Positions 9,539-20,239 of a stretch of 64,000 nucleotides of DNA are shown piece after piece. Every line of letters begins with the position of its first letter. Position 1 is the stretch's first letter. The stretch lies in the NCBI GenBank assembly GCA_016861025.1, contig BOKO01000026.1:25997-89996 (forward strand). Reading direction: 5' to 3'. Position numbers and translations under genes: made by a program. This DNA comes from Chloroflexota bacterium. Lineage in GTDB: Bacteria > Chloroflexota > Anaerolineae > Caldilineales > Caldilineaceae. Below the pieces are notes generated by a model. That model did not search any database, was not told the DNA's origin, and saw only the letters and a program-made list of their open reading frames with translations.

Positions 9539-11230
9539 TTATTTTGCATAACGCACTCGATAGATAACGCCAGAGCCATAGTCGCCAACAAGCAGATCGC
9601 CGTTGTGATCGGTGGCAATGGGCAGGGGACGGCTCAAGTTATCGAGGAAGGGCTTTGTCTCGCCTCGGAAGGTCAGACCATCGGGCGCATCTATTGGGGT
9701 CAGGATAATGCGATCTACAGCAGGTTTGACCGGCTCGGCGCTGAAGACCGATCCAAAGAGCGAGATGTATAAAGTGCGATATTCTTCCGGCCAGGCGGGA
9801 TTCGTAACATAGGCGAGGCTGTTGGCGCTGGCGTGTGCAGTCACTTCCAACACTGGGCTGCTGTATGGCTGGCCCTCTTCCTGCGGATCAATCATGCCGA
9901 AATGCTCCGGGAAGCCATAGTGGAGTCCCCAACGGATGTGGTTGACTTCGTCGGGCGCCGCGTTAAAATCCGGCCCATTCTCTCCGGCAAAAAGACTCCA
10001 ATGCGTCTCGCCGTCATGCAAGACCGGCGCCCAGAGCAAACCATAGGCGTTGCGCACGCCGTTTGCGACAACTTCCAGCGCCTCTTTGCCATGTCCGTCG
10101 CGATGCAGTCGCAGGATTGTTGCATTCAGTTCGTCGCCTGTCTCCAGGTCGCCGGTCGAGCCAAGCCCAAAGTAAATCCAGGTGTAGGGCGGCTCTCCGG
10201 TGAATGGATCTGCGACAGGATTCCAGATCAACCCATTGTTCTGGTGACGCCCCCACGCCATTCCCTCGACTCGTAACTCGATCTGATCGGCGATCCCGTT
10301 CCCGTTTTTGTCCAGAGTGCGCCAGAGATTGCCCCGCCCACCAACCCACACGGCGCCGTCAATCGGGTCATAGAGCAGCCCGACCACCTCATCAAACCCG
10401 GATGCATAGAGCTGGCGCGACTCATAGAAACCATCGCCATCGCGGTCTCGATACCACCAGATGCGTCCGTTTTGCTGGCTCACCAACAAGACGTCTTGTG
10501 TAACCACCTGAAACTGCGTCACCGAAAGGATGTCGGCGGCGACTGGCTCCACGACAAAGCCGGCTGGCGCAATGATCTCTTCTGCGCGCGGCGGTGCGTC
10601 GATCACTTCTTCCCAGCTCGTCTGAAAACGCACGGCTTCGATTTCGAGAACGCCTTCCATATCCGCCCATTCAAAGACAATCTGCACTTCGCGCAGCGCG
10701 CCTGGGTTCAGTGGGATATTCTCCTCGTCGCGAATTTCGCTTAACGGGAAATACACCGTCGCCACATCGACGGCGGAGGAACGAGTGGCTGTCGGCAGGC
10801 GCTGCATGATCCGTCGCCCATCCTTTTCTACAAAGTAGAGATTAGGCGTCAACGCGCCCTCCACCCGTACATCCAGCGCAAGAATTTCGCGATCGCGCAG
10901 CGCCAGCCCGCTCTCGGGCAGTTGCATCGACCAGCGCGCATACGTCGAGGCGTTGACATTTGCGGCCAACCGATGAGGGGTGGACTCTTTGTCGCAGATA
11001 AGTGCATCCTCCTCCGGCGCATCGCAGTAGAACGCAATATCTTGCGCAAACAGCAAATTTGCATCAAGGGTGGCGGGAGGAAGTGTAGGAGAGGCGTCTT
11101 GCAAAACAGCCGGTGCGTCTATTGATTCCTGTTGTATGTTGGAACGGTTGTTACACCCGACCAACCACACCAAAAAGACGCCAATTACGGCCAGGGTCGC
11201 GAGGAAAGGGCGTTTGTTCGTCCTATTCAT
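9539..11230 (-). CDS. Lipoprotein with PQQ-type sugar dehydrogenase beta-propeller
   Basis: The protein is 563 residues. The start is set at ATG 11230 because a lipoprotein signal peptide follows immediately: MNRTNKR, a hydrophobic stretch, then the lipobox LVGC with Cys26. The C-terminal about 330 residues form a six-bladed propeller of the soluble glucose/sorbosone dehydrogenase class (DRDGDGFYESRQLYASGF, FAGENGPDFN, GLHYGFPEH, VGDYGSGVIYRV). The segment before it (about 50-210) looks like a beta-sandwich with paired Cys. Whether PQQ binds cannot be judged here. It is convergent with the FGGY kinase gene, with 2 bases between the stops. Confidence 0.85.
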   Translation of the reverse strand: MNRTNKRPFLATLAVIGVFLVWLVGCNNRSNIQQESIDAPAVLQDASPTLPPATLDANLLFAQDIAFYCDAPEEDALICDKESTPHRLAANVNASTYARWSMQLPESGLALRDREILALDVRVEGALTPNLYFVEKDGRRIMQRLPTATRSSAVDVATVYFPLSEIRDEENIPLNPGALREVQIVFEWADMEGVLEIEAVRFQTSWEEVIDAPPRAEEIIAPAGFVVEPVAADILSVTQFQVVTQDVLLVSQQNGRIWWYRDRDGDGFYESRQLYASGFDEVVGLLYDPIDGAVWVGGRGNLWRTLDKNGNGIADQIELRVEGMAWGRHQNNGLIWNPVADPFTGEPPYTWIYFGLGSTGDLETGDELNATILRLHRDGHGKEALEVVANGVRNAYGLLWAPVLHDGETHWSLFAGENGPDFNAAPDEVNHIRWGLHYGFPEHFGMIDPQEEGQPYSSPVLEVTAHASANSLAYVTNPAWPEEYRTLYISLFGSVFSAEPVKPAVDRIILTPIDAPDGLTFRGETKPFLDNLSRPLPIATDHNGDLLVGDYGSGVIYRVRYAK

Positions 11231-11325
11231 TCCAAACCTTTGTTCAGGCTGCGAACCCCGTCGTTCTGCAGGCTCGCAGCAGTCCGTGGGGTGCACTCAA
11301 CCGGCGGCAAGCTGAGTTCGCACCG

Positions 11326-12963
11326 CTAGAAGAGCGTATAAATAAACGGGCCGACCACCGATGCCTGCGCCACGATCAACAACCCACCGAAGATGAGCAG
11401 CACCACCACTAGCGGCAGTAGAACAAAATTCTGTCGCATGACGAGGAACGTCAACAGTTCGCCAGCCGTGCCCAGGTTCAGCCGAACGTTGCGCAGCCAG
11501 ATGCGCGGCCCACTCTTGTAAATGCTCCACACCAGCGAAATCACCAACGCCGCGAGGATCGACCAGACAAAGACGCGCCAGATCAAGCCTCCCCAGGCGC
11601 GGCCTGGACCAGGGATTGGCTGCTGCACGGTCAGCACAGCAGCGCTCGGATCGGTTGCCAGCCAGTTCGCCAGTGTATACGCCGCCACTGTATGGCCTTC
11701 CGGTGTGAAGTGGCGATCGTCGCGCAGGTACAGGCCCTTACCCTGTTCGGTTTGTTCGCGCATCACCGGCGTCAAATCCACCAGGGGGATGTCTGCCTCG
11801 TCAAAGAGCTGCTGCGTGAGCGCCGCCGGCTGCGCAGTATCCCATCGTTGCGCTTGCATGGCTGGATACCGTTGCAACACGCGCTCCCACTGTTGGGCGT
11901 CCACCTCCTCGAACGAGGGGATCAGCAGGCCGCGCAACGGAACGCCAAGCGACGCCGCCTCGCGCTTGAACTCATCGAGGATCGCACGCGTGGTCAACAG
12001 CGCCTGTCGCCATGGTTCAGCCAGAGGTGTTGCGTAGACGCCATAGGCAATGGGAATGTATGCTGGCCCTTGCGCCAGGTCGCTGCTTTCCTGACCTGCT
12101 TTGAGAAGCCCCAACTGCGCCAGCCAGGCGCTCAATCCTGGCATTGTCACGCGCAGGCGTGGATCGAGATAACGATACAAGGCTGAATGTTGGTGCAGCC
12201 ATTCTCCGGCGGCGGTGAAGAGCGGCGTCATCGCACTATCCGTCGGCGTATTCTCGCCTGTCGCTGGGACGCCCGCCAGTTGACGCAGCCGTTGTCGGCT
12301 TTCCCGCGCCTCATTCGGGTCAAACGGGAAGTTGTTCAGCTGCAATTGTCCGTCGAGCAACTCGAACCATGGCTTGCGCACCGCCCGTTGATTGGCAAAC
12401 TCCAGCGGCATGTAGTTGTTCATAAAATCGTTTGCCGGGAAAAACGCCAAAAGGATCAAATCGGGGTCATATTGATATCCTTCGTGGCGCAACCACAGAA
12501 GCTGTTGATCGACGCCCCATCCACCGACGCCAGCATTGATCACTTCAACATGAACCGGACCATTATTGATGCTGCGGGCGTCCGCTTCATTGAGCAATCG
12601 TCCAATTTGTTGTCCAAAGGATTGTTCCAACGGAACCTGCACTGCTTCCACAAAGGAATCGCCAAGCAGAAGAATTCGATAGACGCCTTCGGGTTTTTCA
12701 TATCCGATTGTAGCGGGGCTGCGCAAGCCCCGCTCATTGATCACCACCTCGACATCGTATTCGTACATGGCGTTATACCATCGGCCAGCGGCATTGGGAA
12801 TCAACGACCAGCCGGTCACCGGGTCGGGCACGCGCCAGAAAAAACCGGGAGGCTCCGGTGGCGGCACGCGCTGAAAGACGCGCAACCCAATTTCGAGCGC
12901 GATGATGGTTAGCAGCAGATAGACGGCTAGCAGCAAGACAAGCGAAAGCAACCTGCGGATCAT
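11326..12963 (-). CDS. SGNH/GDSL-hydrolase-like membrane protein fused to DUF5989
   Basis: The 545-residue protein starts with an N-terminal membrane anchor (residues 6-26). An SGNH-type hydrolase domain follows, with block I ILLLGDSFVEA and a late DDRHFTPEGH (catalytic Asp-x-x-His arrangement). The C-terminus has two more membrane segments and ends in a FVLLPLVVVLLIFGG stretch and SVVGPFIYTLF, which matches the small DUF5989 proteins usually encoded separately beside carbamoyltransferases. It overlaps the carbamoyltransferase stop by 4 bp (ATGA), so translation is coupled. It probably acts on a polysaccharide or exported metabolite, which is inferred from context. Confidence 0.85.
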   Translation of the reverse strand: MIRRLLSLVLLLAVYLLLTIIALEIGLRVFQRVPPPEPPGFFWRVPDPVTGWSLIPNAAGRWYNAMYEYDVEVVINERGLRSPATIGYEKPEGVYRILLLGDSFVEAVQVPLEQSFGQQIGRLLNEADARSINNGPVHVEVINAGVGGWGVDQQLLWLRHEGYQYDPDLILLAFFPANDFMNNYMPLEFANQRAVRKPWFELLDGQLQLNNFPFDPNEARESRQRLRQLAGVPATGENTPTDSAMTPLFTAAGEWLHQHSALYRYLDPRLRVTMPGLSAWLAQLGLLKAGQESSDLAQGPAYIPIAYGVYATPLAEPWRQALLTTRAILDEFKREAASLGVPLRGLLIPSFEEVDAQQWERVLQRYPAMQAQRWDTAQPAALTQQLFDEADIPLVDLTPVMREQTEQGKGLYLRDDRHFTPEGHTVAAYTLANWLATDPSAAVLTVQQPIPGPGRAWGGLIWRVFVWSILAALVISLVWSIYKSGPRIWLRNVRLNLGTAGELLTFLVMRQNFVLLPLVVVLLIFGGLLIVAQASVVGPFIYTLF

Positions 12964-14792
12964 TCGCCCACCGCTCCTTTGTACTCCGGATCCCAGCGCC
13001 CGCCCATTTCCTCCTTGCGCACCATGAAGTTTTCTAGCACCAGCACGTCGATATCGCTGCCAACAAAGGTGTTGAATGCGTTCTGTGGCGTGGTGACGAT
13101 CGGCTCACCGCGCAAGTTGAACGATGTGTTTAGGATCACGGGAACGCCGGTCGCCTGGCCGAAACGCTCGATCAGATCGTGGTAACGAGGATTCCACGCT
13201 GGGCGCACCGTTTGCAGGCGTCCCGTGCCGCCGACGTGCGTTGTGGCCGGAATGACGCACTGCTTTTGTGTCTCGACCGGGCTAACCATCAGCATGTAGC
13301 GCGCCAGATAGTTTTCATCGAGCCGCGGGGTCGTGAAGAATTCATTGGCGCGCGCTTCCACCACTGCGGGCGCAAAGGGGCGAAACGGCTCACGGAACTT
13401 GATCTTGCTGTTGACGACCTCTTTCATCGCCTCGCTGCGCGGATCCGCCAGGATGCTGCGGTTGCCGAGCGCGCGCGGCCCCCACTCGAAGCGCCCCTGA
13501 AACCAGCCGACTACACGACGGTTGGTCAGGTCATCCACCAGCCGCTCGAAGAGTCGATCGTCAGGCAACTCAACGTAAGGCAATCCCTTTTCCTTGAGAA
13601 ACGCTGCAATCTCGGCGCAACTGTATTGCTCGCCCCAATAAGCGTGCTCCATCGTGTCGACGCGCGGTTTGCCGAGCAAGATATGATGGACATAGAGCGC
13701 TGCACCCAATGCGCCGCCGCTGTCGCCTGCAGCCGGCTGAATCCACACCTCCTTAAATGGCCCCTCGCGCACGATGCGCCCGTTCGCCACACTGTTGAGC
13801 GCCACGCCCCCGGCCATGCACAGGTTTTCGGCGCCGGTGCGACGGTGCAGATCGCGCACCATCGCCAGGATCGTCTCCTCAGTCACCAGTTGAATCGACG
13901 CTGCGACATCGGCGTAATATTGGTTCGCTTCTTTAAGGGCAGGTTCAAAACGTGCGTCGCCAGGGTGAGTGAGATCGGTGACAAATTCGCTTTTGGGATG
14001 ACGCGGCGCGCCGAACAGCTCGACGAAGCGCTTGTTGTAGGTGTGTTGCGTCGAGTGATGGAAGCTGAAGTAGCGCATGTCAAGCTGGAACGAGCCGTCC
14101 GCAGCTACATCAATTAGCTTGCGCACCTTATCGACATAGCGCGGCTCGCCGTAGGGCGCCATGCCCATTACTTTGTACTCGCCGTTGTTGACCACGAAGC
14201 CAAGCCAGGCAGTAAACGCCGAGTAGAGCAGCCCCAACGAATGCGGAAAGCGAATCTCGCGGTCAAGCGTGATCTGATTGCGGCGCTGCCCGTCGCCCCA
14301 GTCGGCGGTTGCGAAGCCAGTGGCCGTGGTTGTCCACTCGCCGACGCCGTCGAGCGTCAGAATCGCCGCTTCACGAAAAGGCGAGCAGAAGAAGGCGCTG
14401 GCAGCGTGCGAGAGATGATGGTCGGCGAAGAGCACACGGTCGGGGGGTGTGTTGAGGCGTTTGACCAGCAGCGACTTCATCCATAGCTTTTCGCTGAACC
14501 ACGTCACCATCGCCTCGCGGAAGAGACCCGCGCTGCGCGGCGCCGTGGCGAGCGTCGAGTAAAGAATGCGCTCGAATTTCAGCAACGGTTTCTCGTAGAA
14601 AACAACATAATCAAGTTCTTGCGCGGTGATTCCCGCTGTGCGCAGACAGAAGTCGATGGCGTGTTGCGGAAAGGAGGAGTCGCCTTTGATGCGCGTAAAA
14701 CGCTCTTCTTCGGCGGCGGCGACGATGCGACCGCCCGCCAGCAGCGCAGCGGCTGCATCGTGGTAGAAACAAGAGATGCCGAGGATGTACAT
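12960..14792 (-). CDS. NodU/CmcH-family carbamoyltransferase
   Basis: These enzymes transfer a carbamoyl group from carbamoyl phosphate, via carbamoyl-adenylate, to a hydroxyl of a sugar or natural product. I start it at ATG 14792 (610 residues), where the typical YILGISCFYHDAAA N-terminus begins; the longer frame upstream overlaps the next gene. The Kae1-like domain (EEERFTRIKGDSSFP, DHHLSHAASAFF, LTLDGVGEW) is followed by the C-terminal YrdC-like part (GWFQGRFEWGPRALGNRSI, PVILNTSFNLRGEP). It lies between the DUF5989 fusion and a small membrane protein, an arrangement seen with carbamoyltransferases of unknown substrate. Confidence 0.93.
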   Translation of the reverse strand: MYILGISCFYHDAAAALLAGGRIVAAAEEERFTRIKGDSSFPQHAIDFCLRTAGITAQELDYVVFYEKPLLKFERILYSTLATAPRSAGLFREAMVTWFSEKLWMKSLLVKRLNTPPDRVLFADHHLSHAASAFFCSPFREAAILTLDGVGEWTTTATGFATADWGDGQRRNQITLDREIRFPHSLGLLYSAFTAWLGFVVNNGEYKVMGMAPYGEPRYVDKVRKLIDVAADGSFQLDMRYFSFHHSTQHTYNKRFVELFGAPRHPKSEFVTDLTHPGDARFEPALKEANQYYADVAASIQLVTEETILAMVRDLHRRTGAENLCMAGGVALNSVANGRIVREGPFKEVWIQPAAGDSGGALGAALYVHHILLGKPRVDTMEHAYWGEQYSCAEIAAFLKEKGLPYVELPDDRLFERLVDDLTNRRVVGWFQGRFEWGPRALGNRSILADPRSEAMKEVVNSKIKFREPFRPFAPAVVEARANEFFTTPRLDENYLARYMLMVSPVETQKQCVIPATTHVGGTGRLQTVRPAWNPRYHDLIERFGQATGVPVILNTSFNLRGEPIVTTPQNAFNTFVGSDIDVLVLENFMVRKEEMGGRWDPEYKGAVGE

Positions 14793-14796
14793 CCGC

Positions 14797-15036
14797 CTAT
14801 CCTTGTCGCCTGGCTTCTTGCACGCTGCCCGCGAGACTGCACCGGGCGCGCCAATAGCTTTCTTTGCCTGGCTGGCGCCGCATCGAGAGCGGATCTTCGC
14901 TGATGCGCACCACAAGCCCGGTGGGCAGCGCCATGATCACGTAGAGAATCGTCAGGATCACTTTCGCCTGGAAGTCGGCGACTTTCCTGGCGATTTTGCT
15001 GGTCTTTTCCCAAAAAGTCTCTGTTTGTGTTTGCAT
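14797..15036 (-). CDS. Small membrane protein of the carbamoyltransferase cluster
   Basis: The 79-residue protein has one strongly hydrophobic segment (about 26-44, VILTILYVIMALPTGLVVR) followed by ISEDPLSMRR and SYWRAR. Short proteins of this shape, with a membrane segment then a DPL..RR motif, commonly precede NodU-type carbamoyltransferases. It ends 4 bases before the carbamoyltransferase start, with which it is surely cotranscribed. Role unknown; a membrane scaffold for the pathway is a guess. Confidence 0.75.
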   Translation of the reverse strand: MQTQTETFWEKTSKIARKVADFQAKVILTILYVIMALPTGLVVRISEDPLSMRRQPGKESYWRARCSLAGSVQEARRQG

Positions 15037-15374
15037 GATAATGACCTCGTCGGCAGCCTACTATGCCATATTCCGGCTCAAATCGCCAACGGTGGAGATT
15101 AAATTCTATGCAAAAACTGCCCCAATTGCCAGGATTTTGCAGATTGTACAAGCTGTAGTAAAGTCCGACAGACTTACGAGAACAGTCGGCTGTCACAGTG
15201 ACAGCCAGATATGCGCCACGATGCGCGTATATCAACGCCCCGGCTGAATACGAGGCAATCCGATAGATATAGTGATTGTTTTTCAATCTGGGCCACAACG
15301 CAATTTTGCTAACAACCAACCGGAGAACAACCGTACGAGGATGGAGTTTGTAGTACGCAAGGAGGCAACAAACG
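15037..15374. other. Divergent intergenic region, carbamoyltransferase unit / radical SAM unit
   Basis: This 338-base region holds the promoters of both divergent units. It contains the perfect 19-bp palindrome at 15188-15206 and, at its right end, AAGGAGG at about 15358 serving the radical SAM gene. No tRNA or further reading frame is supported. Confidence 0.6.
15188..15206. promoter_or_regulatory. Perfect 19-bp palindrome, probable operator
   Basis: GGCTGTCAC, one central A, GTGACAGCC. It is an uninterrupted dyad typical of a dimeric repressor site, located between two divergent operons. It lacks a loop and a T-tract, so it is not a terminator. Confidence 0.55.
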
Positions 15375-16826
15375 ATGCGTGTACTATTCGTTGAAAAACA
15401 GATCAACTATGAGCCACAGGGCATCATGCAGCTCTCTTCGGTGCTTAAACAGGCCGGGCATGAGGTGGGGCTGGCGATCGCCGATCAGGAGGATCCGGTG
15501 AAATTTGCGCGCGAGTTTGAGCCAGACATCGTCGGCTACAGCGTGATGACCGGTTCGCAGCGCTACTATTTTGACCTCAACATGAAGATTCGTGAGGCAA
15601 TGAACGGCCATAAGGTCATGTCGGTCTTCGGCGGGCCACACCCGACCTTCTTCCCAGAGATGATCGAGGAGCCGGGCGTCGATGGGCTGTGCGTTGGCGA
15701 AGGCGAGGGGCCGATGGTCGATCTGGCGAATGCACTCGGCAACGGTGGGCTGAAGCCGGACATCCCCAACTGGTGGTTCAAGATCGACGACGAGATCGTG
15801 CGCAACCCGGTGCGCCCGCTCGTGCATGATCTCGGCTCGCTGCCGCGCCCGGATCGGGAGCTAATCTACGACAAACACGCCTATCTGCGCGATGCGCCGA
15901 TTAAACACTTCATGGGATCGCGCGGCTGCCCATACCAGTGCACCTACTGTTTCAACCACGCCTACTATCAGATCTATAAGCGCGAGCGCCGCGGCAACCA
16001 ACGCCCAGTCGACATGATCATCGACGAGGTCAACTGGGTGCGCTCGCAGTGGCCGCTGGAGCATGTCTTCTTCATCGACGACCTCTTTATCATCTTCGAC
16101 GACTGGCTGGAAGAGTTCGCCGACAAGTGGCCCCGTCAGGTGGGGTTGCCTTTCTTCTGCAACGTGCGCGCCGATTTGATCGTGAAGGCGCCCTACAAGG
16201 CGGACATCCTGGCGCGCGCCGGCGCTTACACCGTGAGCATGGGCATCGAAGCCGGCAACGACCGCCTGCGCCGCGAGCTGCTCAAGCGCCACATGAGCAA
16301 GGAGCAGATCATCGAGGCAGGGCGTCTGTTGCGTTCGGTCGGCATCAACGTTACGGCGACCAACATCCTCGGTCTGCCCGGCAGCCGGCTAGAGGATGAC
16401 CTGGAGACGATGCGCCTCAACGCCGACGCCAAGGTTTCGTATGCGCAGGCGTTCATCTTCCAGCCCTACCCGGGCACAGAGCTTGGCAAATATGCTGAGG
16501 ATATGGGTGTGGCCTCGGTCGGGACATTCGACGACATTTCGTCGATCTCCTGGGAACGCTCGCCGCTGCTCTTTAAGGATGAAGACGAAAAGCGCCAGGT
16601 CGAGCATTTGCAGCGTTGGTTTGCGATCGGCGTCGAGTTCCCGTGGATGGAGCCGGTGATCCGCTGGCTAATCAAGGCGCCGCACAACGCCTTCATCGAC
16701 AAGACCTACTGGATCATCCACAAAACCTTCAAAGGCTATCTGCTCAACCAGCGCGTCTACGCCACCAAGTTCAGCGTGACCAAGCTTTTCAAAACGGCGC
16801 AGCATTTCTTCCGCATGGGGTCGTAG
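15375..16826 (+). CDS. B12-binding radical SAM protein
   Basis: The 483-residue protein has an N-terminal cobalamin-binding Rossmann domain (residues 1-125, with GYSVMTGSQ and VFGGPHPTFFPE) and a radical SAM barrel with the cluster motif Cys185-x3-Cys189-x2-Cys192 (GCPYQCTYC). Family members methylate or rearrange lipids, antibiotics and other metabolites. AAGGAGG precedes ATG 15375. A 79-residue gene follows 4 bases after its stop. Being divergent from the carbamoyltransferase cluster across a shared operator suggests one pathway for a modified glycan, lipid or natural product, which is inference. Confidence 0.92.
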   Translation: MRVLFVEKQINYEPQGIMQLSSVLKQAGHEVGLAIADQEDPVKFAREFEPDIVGYSVMTGSQRYYFDLNMKIREAMNGHKVMSVFGGPHPTFFPEMIEEPGVDGLCVGEGEGPMVDLANALGNGGLKPDIPNWWFKIDDEIVRNPVRPLVHDLGSLPRPDRELIYDKHAYLRDAPIKHFMGSRGCPYQCTYCFNHAYYQIYKRERRGNQRPVDMIIDEVNWVRSQWPLEHVFFIDDLFIIFDDWLEEFADKWPRQVGLPFFCNVRADLIVKAPYKADILARAGAYTVSMGIEAGNDRLRRELLKRHMSKEQIIEAGRLLRSVGINVTATNILGLPGSRLEDDLETMRLNADAKVSYAQAFIFQPYPGTELGKYAEDMGVASVGTFDDISSISWERSPLLFKDEDEKRQVEHLQRWFAIGVEFPWMEPVIRWLIKAPHNAFIDKTYWIIHKTFKGYLLNQRVYATKFSVTKLFKTAQHFFRMGS

Positions 16827-16830
16827 GACA

Positions 16831-17070
16831 ATGGCAACCAGCACGATGACCAACCAGGAGGCGCTCGATCTGATCCGCACCTTTCTCAAAGCGCCCAGCG
16901 ACGAGGCGCTGATGAAAGAAGTGAATCTTAATCTGCCGCGCGTTGACGGAACCTTCTTCACCGTGCTCAATCAGTCGGTGACGCAATTGCGGCGCGAAGG
17001 CAAACCGCAGATCGCCGATGCGCTTGAAAAACTTGGCGACACGATCTTGCGCATGAAGACGTTGATTTGA
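16831..17070 (+). CDS. Small helical protein following the radical SAM gene
   Basis: The 79-residue hydrophilic protein has heptad-like hydrophobic spacing (QEALDLIRTFLKAP, TQLRREGKPQIADALEKLGD) and no membrane segment. It starts 4 bases after the radical SAM stop with AGGA upstream, so it is probably translationally coupled. I do not recognise the family. A partner or substrate-carrier role for the radical SAM enzyme is possible but unproven. Confidence 0.65.
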   Translation: MATSTMTNQEALDLIRTFLKAPSDEALMKEVNLNLPRVDGTFFTVLNQSVTQLRREGKPQIADALEKLGDTILRMKTLI

Positions 17071-17077
17071 AGAGTTG

Positions 17078-17115
17078 CGAGGGGCGAAGTGGATGTCGCC
17101 TCTTGTTGTTTCAGA
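17078..17115. terminator. Possible terminator between convergent genes
   Basis: GAGGGGCGA and TCGCCTC can pair with a small bulge, and the T-rich TTGTTGTTTC follows on the plus strand. It lies between the small radical-SAM-linked gene and the convergent membrane protein gene. Confidence 0.35.
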
Positions 17116-17122
17116 ACACGGA

Positions 17123-18991
<1,869 letters not shown>

Positions 18992-19046
18992 GCACGCTAG
19001 TATAGCGCACGCCGCAGTGAATAGCGATAGAACGGGAGGGGCTGTC

Positions 19047-20057
19047 TCACTGTTGTGCGACGCCGCCAACCGGTGGGGCGCCGTGAGGAATTTCAGGAAA
19101 CAGTCCTTGACGTTGCACCCACCGCAACACCTGGGAAATCAGAGCAAGCACGGGAAGCTCAATCAACGGCCCGATCACCAGCGCAAGCGCAACGAGCGGC
19201 GCATCGGGGAAAGCAACAACGGCAATTGCCAGGGCAATCGGCGAATTCCGGGCCAACGTCGTGTAGCTCAAGGAGACGAAGTTTGCGAAGGTGCTCTTGA
19301 GCCATTTGCTCACCACGAATGCGAGCGCCAGATTGCCAGCAAAGAAGATCAGAATAGGAGGCAAAAGCTGCAAAAAGACCTGTGGTCTCTGCGCAATTGC
19401 CCGTCCTTCCGACGCAAAGACCGCCACAATCGCCAGGGCGAGCGCAACGATCTGCACCGGCTGCACCGCTGGCAGCATGCGCTGTTCGAGCCAGACGGCT
19501 GAACGATAACGCACGATCAGGTGGCGCAGCGTGTTGGCAATCACGAGGGGCAGCAGCAGGACGAGCGCAATGCTTTCGAGCACAAGGCTCCAGTCAAGTG
19601 GGAACACGGCGCCGGCGAAGACCAGGAGATAGATCGGCAGCAGCAGGAGTTGCAGCACCAGATTGACAGGCAACAATGCAGTGCTCAGCAACAGATTGCC
19701 TCTGGAAATCCCCGTAAACACAAGATACCAGTCGGTGCAGGGCGTCACCATCAGCATCAGGAAGCCGACCCACAACGCCGGTTGGTCACGCAGAAACAGC
19801 CAGCCGAGCAGCCAGGCAAATAGCGGCGTCCAGCCAAAATTGATCGCCAGACTGGCGATTGCAACAGTGCGAAACTGAAATGCGCTGTTGAAATTGCGCA
19901 GCGGCACGTGCAGAAACACGCCCGTGAGCATGAGCATCAGCAGGGGCGAAATCAAAGCGGCGGCGTTCTGTGCAACCACAGGAATGTGACCTAGCGCAAG
20001 CCCGACCAGGACCGCAGCGAGAATGATGAATGGTTGAGCTTTTTCCAAAAGCGTCAT
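19047..20057 (-). CDS. ACR3/BASS-family transporter
   Basis: The 336-residue protein has ten predicted membrane helices. Its segment VTPCTDWYLVFTGISRGN resembles the conserved ACR3 arsenite-efflux / bile-acid:sodium symporter helix, in which the Cys is functionally important. The start is placed at ATG 20057 (TLLEKAQPF) rather than the in-frame ATG at 20099. No arsR, arsC or arsM gene is adjacent, so the substrate is uncertain (arsenite or an organic anion). It lies upstream of the PTPS-related gene on the same strand and is divergent from the GT2 gene. Confidence 0.82.
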   Translation of the reverse strand: MTLLEKAQPFIILAAVLVGLALGHIPVVAQNAAALISPLLMLMLTGVFLHVPLRNFNSAFQFRTVAIASLAINFGWTPLFAWLLGWLFLRDQPALWVGFLMLMVTPCTDWYLVFTGISRGNLLLSTALLPVNLVLQLLLLPIYLLVFAGAVFPLDWSLVLESIALVLLLPLVIANTLRHLIVRYRSAVWLEQRMLPAVQPVQIVALALAIVAVFASEGRAIAQRPQVFLQLLPPILIFFAGNLALAFVVSKWLKSTFANFVSLSYTTLARNSPIALAIAVVAFPDAPLVALALVIGPLIELPVLALISQVLRWVQRQGLFPEIPHGAPPVGGVAQQ

Positions 20058-20239
20058 CGTTGCCTCAGGACAGAATGCCAGTGTTGAGAGCGGCGCCAAA
20101 GTTCTGAAGATTCAAAGTTCTGAAGATAGTGTATTACCGCGCAAATAGCAAAAAGGGGAAGCTTAAGGTGGAGCAGCTTTGCCGATTGCGGCGCTTGACG
20201 GTATGCTTGTCAGCTTATGAAGCACCAAAAGGACCTGGC

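Noticed and set aside
15188..15206. Palindrome as a terminator
   Set aside because: No loop and no T-tract; it lies between divergent promoters.
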